From NCBI GenBank assembly GCA_000310025.1, contig FN649734.1, positions 4,191,178 through 4,255,177 on the forward strand: a stretch of 64,000 bases of DNA. Reading direction: 5' to 3'. This document shows, piece after piece, positions 35,840-47,400 of this stretch. Source of the DNA: Ectocarpus siliculosus. Lineage: Eukaryota > Sar > Phaeophyceae > Ectocarpales > Ectocarpaceae. The notes under the pieces were generated by a model. That model saw only the letters and a list, made by a program, of their open reading frames with translations. It searched no databases and was not told the origin of the DNA. Every line of letters starts with the position of its first letter. The first letter of the stretch is position 1. The position numbers and the translations under genes are program-made.

Positions 35840-38660
35840 CTACCCCTGCTCCTTCCCGTGATCCCTGGCCTTGTTCTTCAGGTAGCCGTCGTTTCTCATT
35901 ACCTTGGCCTCTGTCTGAACCCTTGTGCCGTCCTTCCTGTATGGGTCGGAGGACAACCTTTTGCCTTGGGAGCTGAAGTGGTGGGTGCCCAGAATCCACG
36001 CCCCGTTCTCCATGTTGCCGATGCTGTACTCGAAGAACTCGAACGTGTTGTCCGACATGACGAGCTTGTCATTCTCCTTGTAACCACGGTAGTGGAAGCC
36101 GATGGAGCGACGGTGAGGGCGATAGTCGAACTCCTTGACGCCGGCTCCACCGGGGCCTCGCGGGTTGGGGTTGGGTTTCTCTTGCTCTCCCGATTGTACC
36201 GCCCCTGAAAATGCGTTTGGAAAAATCATTCAGAGGAGACAAGTGGCCGAGTGCAAGCGTCTTGGTCGCAAGAGGAAATACGAGCTTCCACAGGCGACGG
36301 ATGTAGCGGTACAATAATGTGAACGTAACCAGAGCTGCAGCAGCGAACATCAAGAAGAGTGAAGAACATTTCGGAACACACACGAGTAAATACTTTGCAT
36401 CTCATCCAATCGCTGTTGGCGGTTGGACCCACTGCTTGCCGAAAACAAACCTACAACCACAGCATCTCATTCAACGATTCCGCTGCACGCGTTGGGGGCA
36501 CTTGAAAAGGGGCGAGCTGGGATGCGATGGAGTGCACGGAGCGTGGCACAATTTGATTGCCAGGAGGGCGAAAATGACTCGACAATAAGGCAACAACAAC
36601 ACAAACAGGAACGCCTGCAACGAACACGACGAGCGGGGGGGATAGGCTCCATCCAACCATGCACCAGTTGCTCGCCCTTAAGGCATCGCGTTCTGTTCGA
36701 TCGACTACTGTCACATAAGCAATAAAAACGTTAAATAGCACGCTTCAACAACAACAACAATAACAACAACAACAGACTCTGGGGATAGAGTGAAATACAA
36801 GAACAAGCTCACCTCCGACACTCGCGTTCTTGACGTGCACGTGTCCGTCACAGCTGCATGCCTCGCCCGACTCGGTGCAGGAACACCCGTCCACATTGCA
36901 GGAGTTGGCTGAAAATATGAACATCGAATACACGCGACACAGGAAGAGTAGGTCGTTAGGGTTTCAATAGAAAGTAAGGGAAAACAACAACAACATAAAC
37001 GCCTGCAACGAACACGACGGGCGGGGGGAATAGGCTCAATCCAACCATGCACCAGTTGCTCGCTCTTAAGGCATCGAGTTCTGTTCGATCGACTGTCAAA
37101 TTTTCATTCCAAAATTCAAATAGCACGCTTTGGCGGCGTTGTACTCCGCGAGAAACTCCATGCGGCTTGTAATGTGACAAGACAGGAAAACAACAACAGA
37201 GGTATCGGTACAGTAGCCCACAACCTACACATACATGAATCAAACGAGTCACTCACCACCCACAGAAGCATTTTTTACGTGGGAGTGGTCCTCGCCGCAC
37301 ACACACTTGCCGACCTCGGCACTGGTGCACGCGTAGCCGTCGTGGGAGCACGAGTTGGCTGCCCGGAACGAACAAAAATACAAGAAGAGAAGGGAAACAG
37401 ACGATTTGATAGGCGCGAGGGAGGGGGTCGAGATATAACACTATTCATGACACCTACAGAAGGCCGGGTGCACTGGGACAACGGGTGACGCAGGACACAT
37501 GGCAACAACACACAAGCACAATTTCACTCACTCGCTCGTCACTCATTCAATGTAGCAACAACAACAACACACCAACAGCAGCAAGAAAGCAAGCTGACGA
37601 CCGCAGAGAGCAATTACCGACCGAGACACGGAAGATATGGAGAGGCAACGAATGAATAACACCTGTCCTTCCATCAAACCACACGCAAGAAGCAGTGACA
37701 GCGGTGGACGGCACGCGCTTTGATCTATCTCACATTTCACACTCGCTTTCTTCACCATCTTGCCGTTGACCTTCACCATGGCGTTGTTGGCTTCAGTTGC
37801 TTTCCGTGAGCCCGTCGTACGCGGGGCATTCTCGGGCCAGACGAGCCTATCCGCGTAGGGGTCGATGGTTGCTCCAGGTGGAGCCGCCCTGGTGGTGTGG
37901 GCGACCACCGACTTGCGAGCACTGTCGCGGTCCTCGTCCGAGGTAGCTTGCCCATCGTTCCGGGTTGTGATGTAGTCCGCCACGAGAGTGAGGGATGTCA
38001 CGTTCCCGGGCCTGACGCCATGGACCGCTCGTACCTTCTCTCCCCGGGCGTTCGGCCCCTTCACTACAATCAGCCCGTGGACCTTGGGGACGACAATCTC
38101 GCCGAGCTCGTAAGGGCCGCGCGCAGGCTCGGCGTCTGGTCCTTTCATGAGCTTCACGAAGAACTCCGGGGGCTTCTGAGAGGGGCCATCCAGCAGGGTA
38201 AATACTGTCCGATCGTACTTCAGGTTGATGCTGTCTCGGTGGGGGTCCATGCCCGCGCCCGCCGGCCGGAGCATGGCACGGACATCGACCACTTCGTTGC
38301 GGAACCCCTTCGGCGCCGACACCTCGATGTCACTGAGGAGCCTTCCCAGTTCCGGCTTCCTCATCGTCTTGTCGACCGAGAGTCGTTGCTCCGTGGTGAG
38401 TGCACCTTTCTTGCCTGTGAGTCCGAAAAGAGACTGCTCTGCTTCGGGACGATCGACTGCGCGTACTCCACCACCAGCTCGTCCACCTCTTTGCTGATGT
38501 TCCGGCCGTCGTACGTGGTTGTGACACCCACCTCCAGGTCTGTGACTAGCTCGCTGAGAGGAAGCTCCTCTTCCGTGTCGATGGTGATGTCCTTCTTGAG
38601 CTTCTTCGCCCACGAGACTCCTCCGCCACACTTTTGTTTCTTCTTGGACGACACCGTGAC
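35840..38660 (-). CDS. Spliced gene with 2OG-Fe(II) oxygenase-like domain and duplicated Cys-rich exons
   Basis: The visible exons are 38660-37734, 37358-37257, 36908-36813 and 36204-35840, and the last three junctions are all phase 1. The large exon has a region with DPHRDSINLKYDRTVFTLLD, then GEIVVPKVHGLIVVKGP and VRAVHGVRPGNVTSLTLVADY. HxD, a distal His and alternating hydrophobic strands suggest a double-stranded beta-helix dioxygenase, but the usual spacing to the C-terminal Arg is not convincing. The next two exons are paralogous 31-34-residue Cys modules ending VKNASVGG. The last exon encodes a basic aromatic-rich domain (FDYRPHRRSIGFHYRGYKEN). The reading frame of the first exon is not continuous as given, so a short intron, an error or decay must be considered. 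It has no visible start, and exon-like pieces at 39536-39491 and 39182-39099 could belong upstream. Confidence 0.5.
36590..37360 (-). repeat. Tandem duplication of an exon with its intron
   Basis: The two Cys-rich exons (36813-36908 and 37257-37358) encode similar modules. The intron DNA beside them also matches: a block with ATCCAACCATGCACCAGTTG and GTTCTGTTCGATCGACT occurs at about 36640-36705 and 37030-37097. A unit of about 390 bp was therefore duplicated. Both exons begin and end in phase 1, so the duplication added a module without disturbing the frame. Confidence 0.85.
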
Positions 38661-40548
38661 CTGTTATGTGTCGAACGGAGTAATCGCGATTCTTCAATAG
38701 ATAGATGGAATTACTCAACCAATCCGTTGCATCCCATCAATAGAATCGCCCGTTTAGCTCACTCTCTCGATACCCTAACCCTAGATAATACCTCACAGTT
38801 ATTAAGGCGATGGCACACCTTTTCTCCCACACAATCGTGCGGGTTTGTTCGAGTCACAAAATAAAAACCAGACTTCATTCTCTCGGTGTGAGATCCACGA
38901 CGAATGATGGATATGTGGAGAGTGGGCGAGTGTGGGCGTGCCTACGGAGGGGGGGTCGGTGGCCAGGGTAAGGAGAGGCAGGCATGACTTCAACATTGAA
39001 CCGGCAAAACCAAGAGGAAGATTCGCCTCTAACATGGACGTCAGCTACTTGCGTACCCGGTACTGATATATCGATATCGTTGGTGCAAGTGTTCGTACCT
39101 CCGCGGCGGGTGAACCCGGGGGTTCGACGTTTGGCGAACTGCTTCCCAATGCCGTCGCCCTTCTGCCCCTTTTGCGTGGGGTCTACGGCGCATAGATTTG
39201 CGGGAGGGGGGCGAGGGTGGAAGGAGGATACTTGGTATGTGCATGATTGCGCGAGTGAGAAGATAGTGTCATTGATGTGGACGAACAGCCGTGTTTTTTT
39301 GTGCACGGTGGTGAATCCCAGAGAAGAGTAGGAGAGTACGGTCAGCCCGACATTGCCCCCCCCCCCCCCGCGGAAGATAACCATCCCGGCTGGAAAGGAT
39401 GCCTTGGTGCCTAAGGTAGGCCTTGGTGCTTCTGATCGTCTGCAGGAGTGAATCTACAGCAAGGAGTGATTCCAGCTCGCGAAAACTCACCTCCATACGT
39501 CTTCTCCTTTTTTGTTCGCGGGGAGCTTGGCGGTTTCTGGGAGATTGTGATGATAACTGTTGACGAGCGATTAGGTAGCATACGACGGTAGCGAAACGGA
39601 CGGGGACACATGTTGTCGGACACGCGAGTGTGGCCGGTTCACGGTAGAATCATCAGCAGTCGGTGTGACCGTACAGCGCAGAGAACAATCGAGGCGTCGT
39701 CTCCGATGTATACTTCTATATATATAGTCTATGTATATCGTTACGTGTTTTGCCACAGAACAGAGAGAGCACCGAGCTAGTTGTTGACTGAGAACACCTC
39801 AGACTACTCCAGCTCTTGCAAGACATTTGGTGCCAGCATAGCTTCTATGTTAAGCCGGCTTGCCCGAGACAGCAGCAGTGAAGAGGTCGCGGACGTGTGA
39901 GGGAGCGCTATTTCCATGGGTGGGTTTGATGAACATATAGGCGAGGAGAAACTCCCACAACCGAAGCACAGTGTGTGATCGAGAGGACGGGCGGCCGCTG
40001 TACTGCTATCTGAGGCTTAAGTACAGCGATGAAGTGAGAGCTCGTGGCGTCCATGTAGTGTCGACCATCGACAGGAACCTCGGGAGGCCGCAAAGCAGGG
40101 ACCTCGTAGAGAGCTACGTGAACAGCTTTCCTTCTGTGCACAAACCTTGTCAATACTGGCAGTATCCTGGTATTGGTGATCGTTCTCTGCCCTGTGTGAG
40201 TCCGCGCCGCACTCCAAGGGGGTTCCATGTCGACTGTCTGCTGAACAGGGTATGCATCCTCTCTCAATTGAAATCGCCCCCCCGCCCCGAAAATTGGGAT
40301 GAGGCGTTTGCCCCAAAAAAGTGCTGAAATTAGACAGCAAGCTTCCTGCTTGGCTTTCTGCCAACCTTCCTACCACGAAACCCGAGATAAGACGTTGGGA
40401 AGAGATCGTTTCGAGACCTCCCACCCAAACCAAGTGGTATGGTAGCTGGACGCTGTGAAACTTTTTGTTCGGGTCGCACAGCCGTAAAGCAGCAAAATGC
40501 TGGTAGAGTCAAAGAAGAGTTGCCAGTCTGCAGCAGATTGTCTATGCC
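38661..40548. other. Stretch between oxygenase-like gene and right inverted repeat
   Basis: The minus strand has two exon-like pieces with good splice signals (39536-39491 and 39182-39099). Their shared frame would read TKKEKTYG then DPTQKGQKGDGIGKQFAKRR. They cannot be joined in phase to the gene below them. A + strand frame (39971-40327, 118 residues) has no recognisable domain. Telomere-like CCCTAACCCTA is found near 38771. Confidence 0.3.
39579..39631 (+). repeat. 53-bp direct repeat, copy 1
   Basis: The sequence starting CATACGACGGTAGCGAAACG is identical to 42312-42364. The two copies enclose the 2.7 kb that contains the right-hand inverted repeat arms. The second copy abuts the outer end of the last arm. 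Confidence 0.9.
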
Positions 40549-41655
40549 ACCCGTTGCTCCTGCCTGCGACGGGAGCGGCCTGGTCTACCTGCTCCACGTA
40601 GCACCACCGGTAGCTGGTGGCATGTGGTGATGATACAGCTGCCGTGGTTGCCCGTGCCATCCTCTCTTTGAAATGAGCCAACATAATTTTTCTCTTTTTT
40701 TACACGAAGCGTCAACCACGGTGGTACACAGCAGCAGCAGACGCATCCTGCTGCACCATCCTCGAACCTTCTGCGACAGCGGGCTTCACCACCACGCTTG
40801 TTCACGGAGGAGAGCGGCCTGCCGCGCGTTTCTACGAAGGCGTGGGTGGTGGCTCCAGACTCTCCGGTCTATTGAGGCTATGGCGATTTTGACCAGATGG
40901 GTTGGCTCCTCAGTCTCGACTCCCAAGAACGACCGAGCACCAGCATCTCCCATAGGGAGGCAGCGGCACTATGGGGCTCTCGAGCTGGCTGGCACCGGCG
41001 AGCAAGTCAACGTCAACGATGTCGTCGAGATTTCTCGTTCTGCTGTCAAATCCGAGGCTAAGCAACTCGTAGTGTTCCCCAAACATCTTCGGCTGCCACC
41101 GTTGACTGATGACAATAATATATATATCTGTCTCTCGATTACTCCGTGTGGTGAAGACGCGATTGTATTGTAGAAAATGTCTCTTTTCCTGTGAGGGCAC
41201 GATGCAGTTGTGAGCGTGTGGTTGTTTCCTGGCGACGATTGTTTCCCGTCAAGATTTGTCGCAGCTCTCCTCTTTTTTTTCAAAGACCGTCCGTCCGTCG
41301 TGTGGGTGCGACAAAAAAAAATCACAAGAAAAGGGGCGAGGATGGTGGGTTCAACACCACCCAGCCTAGAGTGGATCGGAGCAGCCGGTAGGAAATGCGT
41401 TCCTCCAGGGCACAAGAAAGTGTGGCCGGCGATTCCCGTGAAAGTCTGGCGTCATCAAGTAATCATCACTCAATCACGGGGAATTTGAATTTTTCGAGTT
41501 TCCCCGAAAAGGCGACCTCACAACCGTGGCTGACGTCATCGGTCGACCATGGAATTTTCGTTCACAGGAAATTTCCTTTCAAAAAAATTGGCCAATCACA
41601 AAACTGCGGGGACCTTTTCTCTCTCTCACTGCGGGGACCTTTTCTCTCTCTCTGT
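40549..41655 (-). repeat. Right inverted repeat, inner arm with insertion
   Basis: This is the reverse complement of 29100-29817, interrupted at about 40732-41095 by roughly 365 bases that are absent from the left arm and from the neighbouring outer arm. Its outer end shows a short local duplication of the CTGCGGGGACCTTTTCTC end motif. The inserted DNA has no recognised coding content. Confidence 0.85.
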
Positions 41656-42312
41656 GGCATGTGGTGATGATACAGCTGCCGTGGTTGCCCGTGCCATCCT
41701 CTCTGTGAAATGAGCCAACATAATTTTTCTCTTTTTTTACACGAAGCGTCAACCACGGTGGTGGCACCGTTGACTGATGACACCGTTGACTGATGACAAT
41801 AATATATATATCTGTCTCTCGATTACTCCGTGTGGTGAAGGCGCGATTGTATTGTAGAAAATGTCTCTTTTCCTGTGAGGGCACGATGCAGTTGTGAGCG
41901 TGTGGTTGTTTCCTGGCGACGATTGTTTCCCGTCAAGATTTGTCGCAGCTCTCCTCTTTTTTTTCAAAGACCGTCCGTCCGTCGTGTGGGTGCGACAAAA
42001 AAATACACAAGAAAAGGGGCGAGGATGGTGGGTTCAACACCACCCAGCCTAGAGTGGATCGGAGCAGCCGGTAGGAAATGCGTTCCTCCAGGGCACAAGA
42101 AAGTGTGGCCGGCGATTCCCGTGAAAGTCTGGCGTCATCAAGTAATCATCACTCAATCACGGGGAATTTGAATTTTTCGAGTTTCCCCGAAAAGGCGACC
42201 TCACAACCGTGGCTGACGTCATCGGTCGACCATGGAATTTTCGTTCACAGGAAATTTCCTTTCAAAAAAATTGGCCAATCACAAAACTGCGGGGACCTTT
42301 TCTCTCTCTCTC
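41656..42312 (-). repeat. Right inverted repeat, outer tandem arm
   Basis: This is a second partial copy of the right arm in the same orientation. It starts inside the repeat at GTGGCATGTGGTGATG and lacks the 365-base insertion. It differs from the left arm by only a few substitutions and small indels. Either the terminal repeat was tandemly duplicated, or two copies collapsed or were misjoined in assembly. Confidence 0.85.
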
Positions 42313-42364
42313 ATACGACGGTAGCGAAACGGACGGGGACACATGTTGTCGGACACGCGAGTGT
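42312..42364 (+). repeat. 53-bp direct repeat, copy 2
   Basis: Identical to 39579-39631. The copy begins exactly where the GA-rich end of the outer arm stops. A small + strand frame of 57 residues (42343-42516, MLSDTRVLKKAKREDVVTGH at its start) begins inside it. Confidence 0.9.
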
Positions 42365-43332
42365 TGAAAAAGGCAAAGAGAGAGGACGTGGTCACGGGTC
42401 ACACCAACAACCATCTGTACGTTAGAGGAGGGCTGCTGTATGCCGACAATACAACGGCTGACGTGAAGACCGAAAAAGTCTGTTATTCGCCCCTAATGAC
42501 CCCGCCCCAAATTTAGGCAGATCTTGATTTCAACAACAAAAATAGACCCCCCCCCCCTTTCTTGATTTCCCCACGGTGTGGACAATTTTAGGTGAAATCC
42601 CCCCGTTCTTTTCAATCGCCATTTTCGCGATTATTTAAGCATCACAACGCATCCAGCACATTAAACCTGTGGTCGGCAACGAGTGCGGCTCTGAAAACTT
42701 GGTGAGCAGCTCTTTCTCCTGGTCCTCCCAGACGCTGACAAGCTTCATGTCGATGCCGAACACCTTTCTTTGCCGCCCCGCGCTTGCCGACTACGCCCCC
42801 GCCTTTGCATACAAGCCGGCTATAACGCAACACTTCTGGCTTTTGGTGGTTCTCATACGAGTGGCGCCCAGTGCGGCCAGCCATCCGCCGCAGCGTGAAA
42901 GGTACTTGCGGGTACTCTCTGGGAGGCGGGCCATTTTATTTTACTTTCGGGGAGGGGGTCAGCACCACCAGCTTCACCGGGAGTGGGCAAACACCCCTGC
43001 GTGCTGTCTTCCTTCCTGTTCCTCCTGAATACTTGCTCGTAGAACTTGCCCATCGTGAAGAGCTATGTATGTGTGTGTGTGTTTGTGGTTCCCCTCGGGG
43101 TAGATGTTCCCAGGGTACCCGTGTTAAAAAAAATAGTAAGATGGTCCCCTCTTTATTTACACCCGGGGTGGTACAGTTTCAATGAAAAAACAGATCCCAC
43201 CCCCGGGGGGAAATCAAGAGATGTTAAGGTACTCCGAACTTCGGGACAAACACTTGGCATGTCGGGCGACCGTCGGATCGCCACTACGCAGCCGATTAAA
43301 GAGGCATTCTTCCTTTTGGCCTCCGCGTCCCT
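42365..43332. other. Intergenic stretch, nothing assigned
   Basis: It lies between the virus-like element and the stop codon of the helicase-glycosyltransferase gene, so the part nearest 43333 should hold that gene's 3' UTR. A minus-strand frame from an ATG at 43053 (MGKFYEQVFRRNRKED) and fragments in other frames look partly coding-like. I could not connect them into a gene. Confidence 0.3.
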
Positions 43333-44432
43333 TCATCCCTTATCGCGGGCGTTGGCAGCCTTGTTGATGGCCATGTAATCGATCAATTCCTTCTCGTACC
43401 TGGATGCGACGCACAAAAACAAATCCGTACACGCATGTACATGCATACACATAGACAACACGAAAAAGAAATTAAGTGGGGAGAAAAATGAGGAAACCGG
43501 GAAGAGCACCACCCTGTCTCAGTAAGCACTTAGTGATCATCACGAACTTCGGTTCTTGTCGCCGACGCCGGCCATATTTATCCGAAACCAGGCTACACAG
43601 CCCTACTTTCCGACCACCCACGCACTATTTCACATCTTGACAAACAAACCTTCGTGCCATGACAACACATACCGTGCGTTTGGTGTTCAGAGAAAACTAC
43701 AGAAAGGCGTGTCGATGTGCCACAGCAAGCGCCCTTCTCCCGATCGTACATCATTTTCTGGTCCGCGTGGCGGAGCACTACCCATGAATCACTGCATGAA
43801 CTCCAAAAGTTTGCAAAAGTCTGCCTACGAATTAATTTCGGTTTTTTACTGATGATGTGGGTCACGTACCGTTTCAAATCATCGTCTGCTATACGCTGGA
43901 ACTGAGCTTTGATGTTCTCATCGACCCCTCTCCATTTCTCGCCCAGCACGATTCCGATCTCCGTGTCCTCCATGTCGAGGTTTTCGGCCTTGGTCTGGTG
44001 GTTGATGGTTCAAGTTTGGGAAAGCATTTGGGAATGCTGTTTCGTGTGTCCAATGCAAGGGAAAACGGTGGAAGAAAATAGTCGCGTGATGTACCATTCT
44101 GATTTGTGAAATAACAAGACAGCGTATTTTAGAATATTTCCCCCCTCACGGCGGTACTAAGAAGGTCGTGGTCTCCACATGTTGGTTGTATTGTGGCGAA
44201 ATAAAGGTTTGTCACAATCCTTGGCTTTGCTTGGGTTAGAAGACGTGCGTACTGCCCCCCCGCTGAAAGTCATAGGCTCGACAATGCGACGACACCTCGT
44301 TTTCCCCACATGGCTCACCTCTGCGAACTTGGCTTGCGAAAAGTGAACGACAGCAGACATTGCAGCTCTTGGGGCATCCTTCTTTGCCCTCTTTCGCGGT
44401 GGCGGTTGCGATTGTACTTCATTCGAGCCAGG
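43333..44432 (-). other. NLS-like linker and C-terminal HMG box
   Basis: Exon 44432-44319 gives PPPRKRAKKDAPRAAMSAVV, a basic nuclear-targeting-like stretch running into the first HMG helix (HFSQAKFAE). Exon 43994-43870 adds KAENLDMEDTEIGIVLGEKW and AQFQRIADDDLKR. Exon 43399-43333 adds YEKELIDYMAINKAANARDK and the stop. Together they match the HMG consensus, with Pro-to-Ala variation at the start and the conserved GEKW and A..D..RY..E positions. HMG boxes bind and bend DNA with little sequence preference, so this would target the enzyme to chromatin. Confidence 0.85.
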
Positions 44433-47400
44433 CTGAGGGGAGGGTGTGGGACGCACGGATAGGGCATAAGTTTGCTACATAGAACGATTCAGGGGAAAAG
44501 CCAACGTCCAGAATATTATTTGTCATGGACAGGCATGCTCACCGGCGGAGGCTCATCCGTGTCCGTGTCCTCGTCTTCGTCTGGCGGCGAATCTCGGATG
44601 GCCATGAGTTTGTTCTGGCGTAGCAAATCGGTGCACGGCATGCTGAGGGTCGTCAGACCACAATCATTAACCGTACTTTCGTCGCCTGGTGAGTGGAGGT
44701 CGGCAAAAACTACACCACACCGAACTGTGTGACAGAGTCACTCCTTATTTGTTCAGCCAGAAGCCCTCACGCCCGACTGTAAAAACGTGCGCGTGAATGT
44801 ATACCGACCTCTGTCTGGTCTGTTGTGGACATAAAACCACATATATACAAACACATCGTGTGCCGACTGTCATGACGCCCAGAGGTCGTCCGTGTTTCCG
44901 CCTGTTTTCACGCACTCGTTTCATGCAAGCAAAATTAGGTGCGAGATTGCAGACAACGCCCCGCACGCCTCACAACCAGGTAGTTACCCACCTCGTCTTC
45001 GCGCCGGTGTTCTGATGTCGACGAGAACGACAGAACGAGCAATCCGTGCCCGAGACGTCCCCCTTTTGGTTTTACAATCTTGGACCCGACCTGGGCAAGA
45101 TATTCCGCGGGTATGCATTCGTCACCAACATTTTTTGGCGGTGACATGCACGTGGCTAAATCCTCGATTATTCCATACACAATAGTGTGCTGCCAAGGAA
45201 AGTCGACGGTTGGTTGCAGCTTCTCACCTCGACGACCGATTCCGGGTCGTTAAACTCTTGCAGCCATTCGCCGATGTGATTCCCAGTGCTGCCATCGCGT
45301 TGGGGCAGGCGAGTCACGACCACGACCTCCTTGAGCTGCTGCTTGACAAGCTGGGAGACAGTGCAATAGGAACTCGCGGTCACCAACAAGGAGAGTGCAG
45401 ATCAAGGCTTTGCATACCGTACATCATAGAGACGGCAGTGGTACATCATGCTCAATCGGGGCCCGGGGGGGTACACTCACCTTGTCCGTGAGGACGTGTT
45501 TCAGGAGACCCAAGCTCTGATTTTTCACCCCTCCCAGCAGCATGATGAGGAAAACTTGAGAATTGGGAACAGTCTGGAGCTCGATCCTGGGGCTCCCCTG
45601 CTCTGGCACGGTAGGCAAGACTTCGAAAGGCGTATCCACCAGGATAACCCGACGCCTGTCGCTTGGGTATGCGATAGCCTCGGCGTAAATCGACCCTAGC
45701 ACATGGCACGAGAGGTATTTCAGCAGCGAGTTCAAGTAGTCCGTCGGAATCACCATGGTCGAACCCCTCCGGACTTTTTCGTAAGTTTCCTCTAGGACAT
45801 CCAGGCCGATATCGCCATGCTCGAACGCAAAGGGTGGGCACAATAGCGGTCCTTGCAGGTGGGGCGGCTGAAGGTTCTTCTTGGAGTGAGAAAACTTCCG
45901 GAACATGCACACCACCAGACCCTTCTCGTCGACGATGTGGTTGAATTCGACGTCCTCCCAGTATCTTTTCATGGGGTAGTAGGCCCGCTGTTTGACGGTA
46001 CTTCGCACGTTGAGTAGACAGAAGGAATAGACGCTGTGGTTCACGCCGAACGGTGTTGTGGTGGGCTTGGTGTTTTCGCCGCCTAGCCCGTGCCTTGAGA
46101 TTCCTAGCACTCCGTAGTGGTCTGGTTTGCCGCAGAAACCTGCTACTGTGGTGAGATGCATCGTCCTGCCAGGAACCGTCTGCCCACGGAGGGATTCGAG
46201 GTCGGGAGGGCAGGTCGTGCGGCTGGCGGCGTGTTTGGAGACTGACTGCTGCGCGGTATTCACAACGATGTTCGTACTGTCAGGGAGCATCAAGATTCGT
46301 TCCAGGGAATCCATGACGTGGGTGAATCCGCACGGGTTGTACTCCCCCGTATCAACGTCAAGCTCATGGCACATTTGGACGTTGTCGTCCAGCATCCAGA
46401 CGAAGGGTATGTCTCTGGTGGAAGACCACTGCTGTATGAAGTGCCGGGCGTATCCAATCCCGCCCTCCTCAGCAGAACAGTATCCACCTTCACTTTCGAA
46501 GCAAGGCATCCGACCCGGCATTGCCAGGACCACGTACTGATGGCCAAAGTGTCGCCTGTTCGCACAAATACACACAGCCACACGTGAGCTGTTCTGATTC
46601 GTGGTACACTCGCCAACATAGAGGCGAGAACAAGTTAGGAGCGAACGCCGATACCGCAATTTGCTGACGCAATATTTTTCTACTATTGTATAGGCCGAGG
46701 ACCGCCCCCCTTCAACGGCAGCTGTCCAAGCTGACTTACATTGGTTCCTCGTGGAACAGAACGAGTGTGCGATTTCGCAAAAACAAAAAAACACGGCAAG
46801 ATTTGAACCCGCGAAAATACCGCAATCTATCATTGCAAGGCGGACGGCGTGTGATGGCTTCCAGCTTTTTGATGATACCACGAATTAGGGTTTTACTGCG
46901 CAATAACTTGGCAGAAACAATCTGCATCGAAAATTACAACGACTTTCTGCCGAGGGGAATACACGACCAAATTTCATGTATGACCTTGGGCAAAAAACAG
47001 CTCTTTTCAGATTGAGCTTAGTCGGCCGTGCCATAGAGATGTAACACGGCACACCAACAACCAGAATCGTCGTCAAACGAGTCGCGCCCCGATGTTCTCG
47101 CCGAGCTACATGTATTTGCTCTGATTCTTCGAGGCTGCGTGAGGTTGTGAGCAAATATGCGCGGGATCTAGAATGCGTGCGTATGATATTTAATCTAGAG
47201 GTGTTAATTCACGACAACCATAAACACGCTCAAACCGAATTATACACACGAGTTTCGGGTCAGCGGGGGCTACCCACAGCAACAAGGCTTACAAATATGG
47301 CCTCGTCAACAGTGACGATTTGAAGAGGTCAGGGCAAAACTGTGAAATCATCCCGATGATGTCTGGACTACTACATGTATATCGTAGACCAACGTTTAAC

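Larger units (their letters stand above)
29100..42312 (+). mobile_element. Fossil virus-like element bounded by long inverted repeats
   Basis: Inverted repeats of about 0.7 kb, each ending outward in GAGA-rich DNA, bound a span of about 13.2 kb. The left half has tightly packed intronless + strand frames: DNA polymerase B-like pieces, an SF1 helicase with HNH-like tail and a telomere-resolvase-like frame. The rest of the window is intron-rich, so this half looks like a remnant of a self-replicating virus-like element. I see no capsid gene. The replication region looks broken in about one place, and the right arm is duplicated and carries an insertion. The right half holds a spliced minus-strand gene that is either cargo or host DNA caught between the arms. 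I cannot name the family. High arm identity suggests a young age. Confidence 0.6.

Noticed and set aside
29100-42312. Calling the virus-like element a Polinton/Maverick
   Set aside because: No integrase, packaging ATPase, protease or capsid frame is visible, and an SF1 helicase with HNH is not the usual set. The family is left open.
42853-43053. MGKFYE at the start of a minus-strand frame, resembling the mismatch-binding FYE of MutS
   Set aside because: The following residues do not fit MutS and no further exon supports it.
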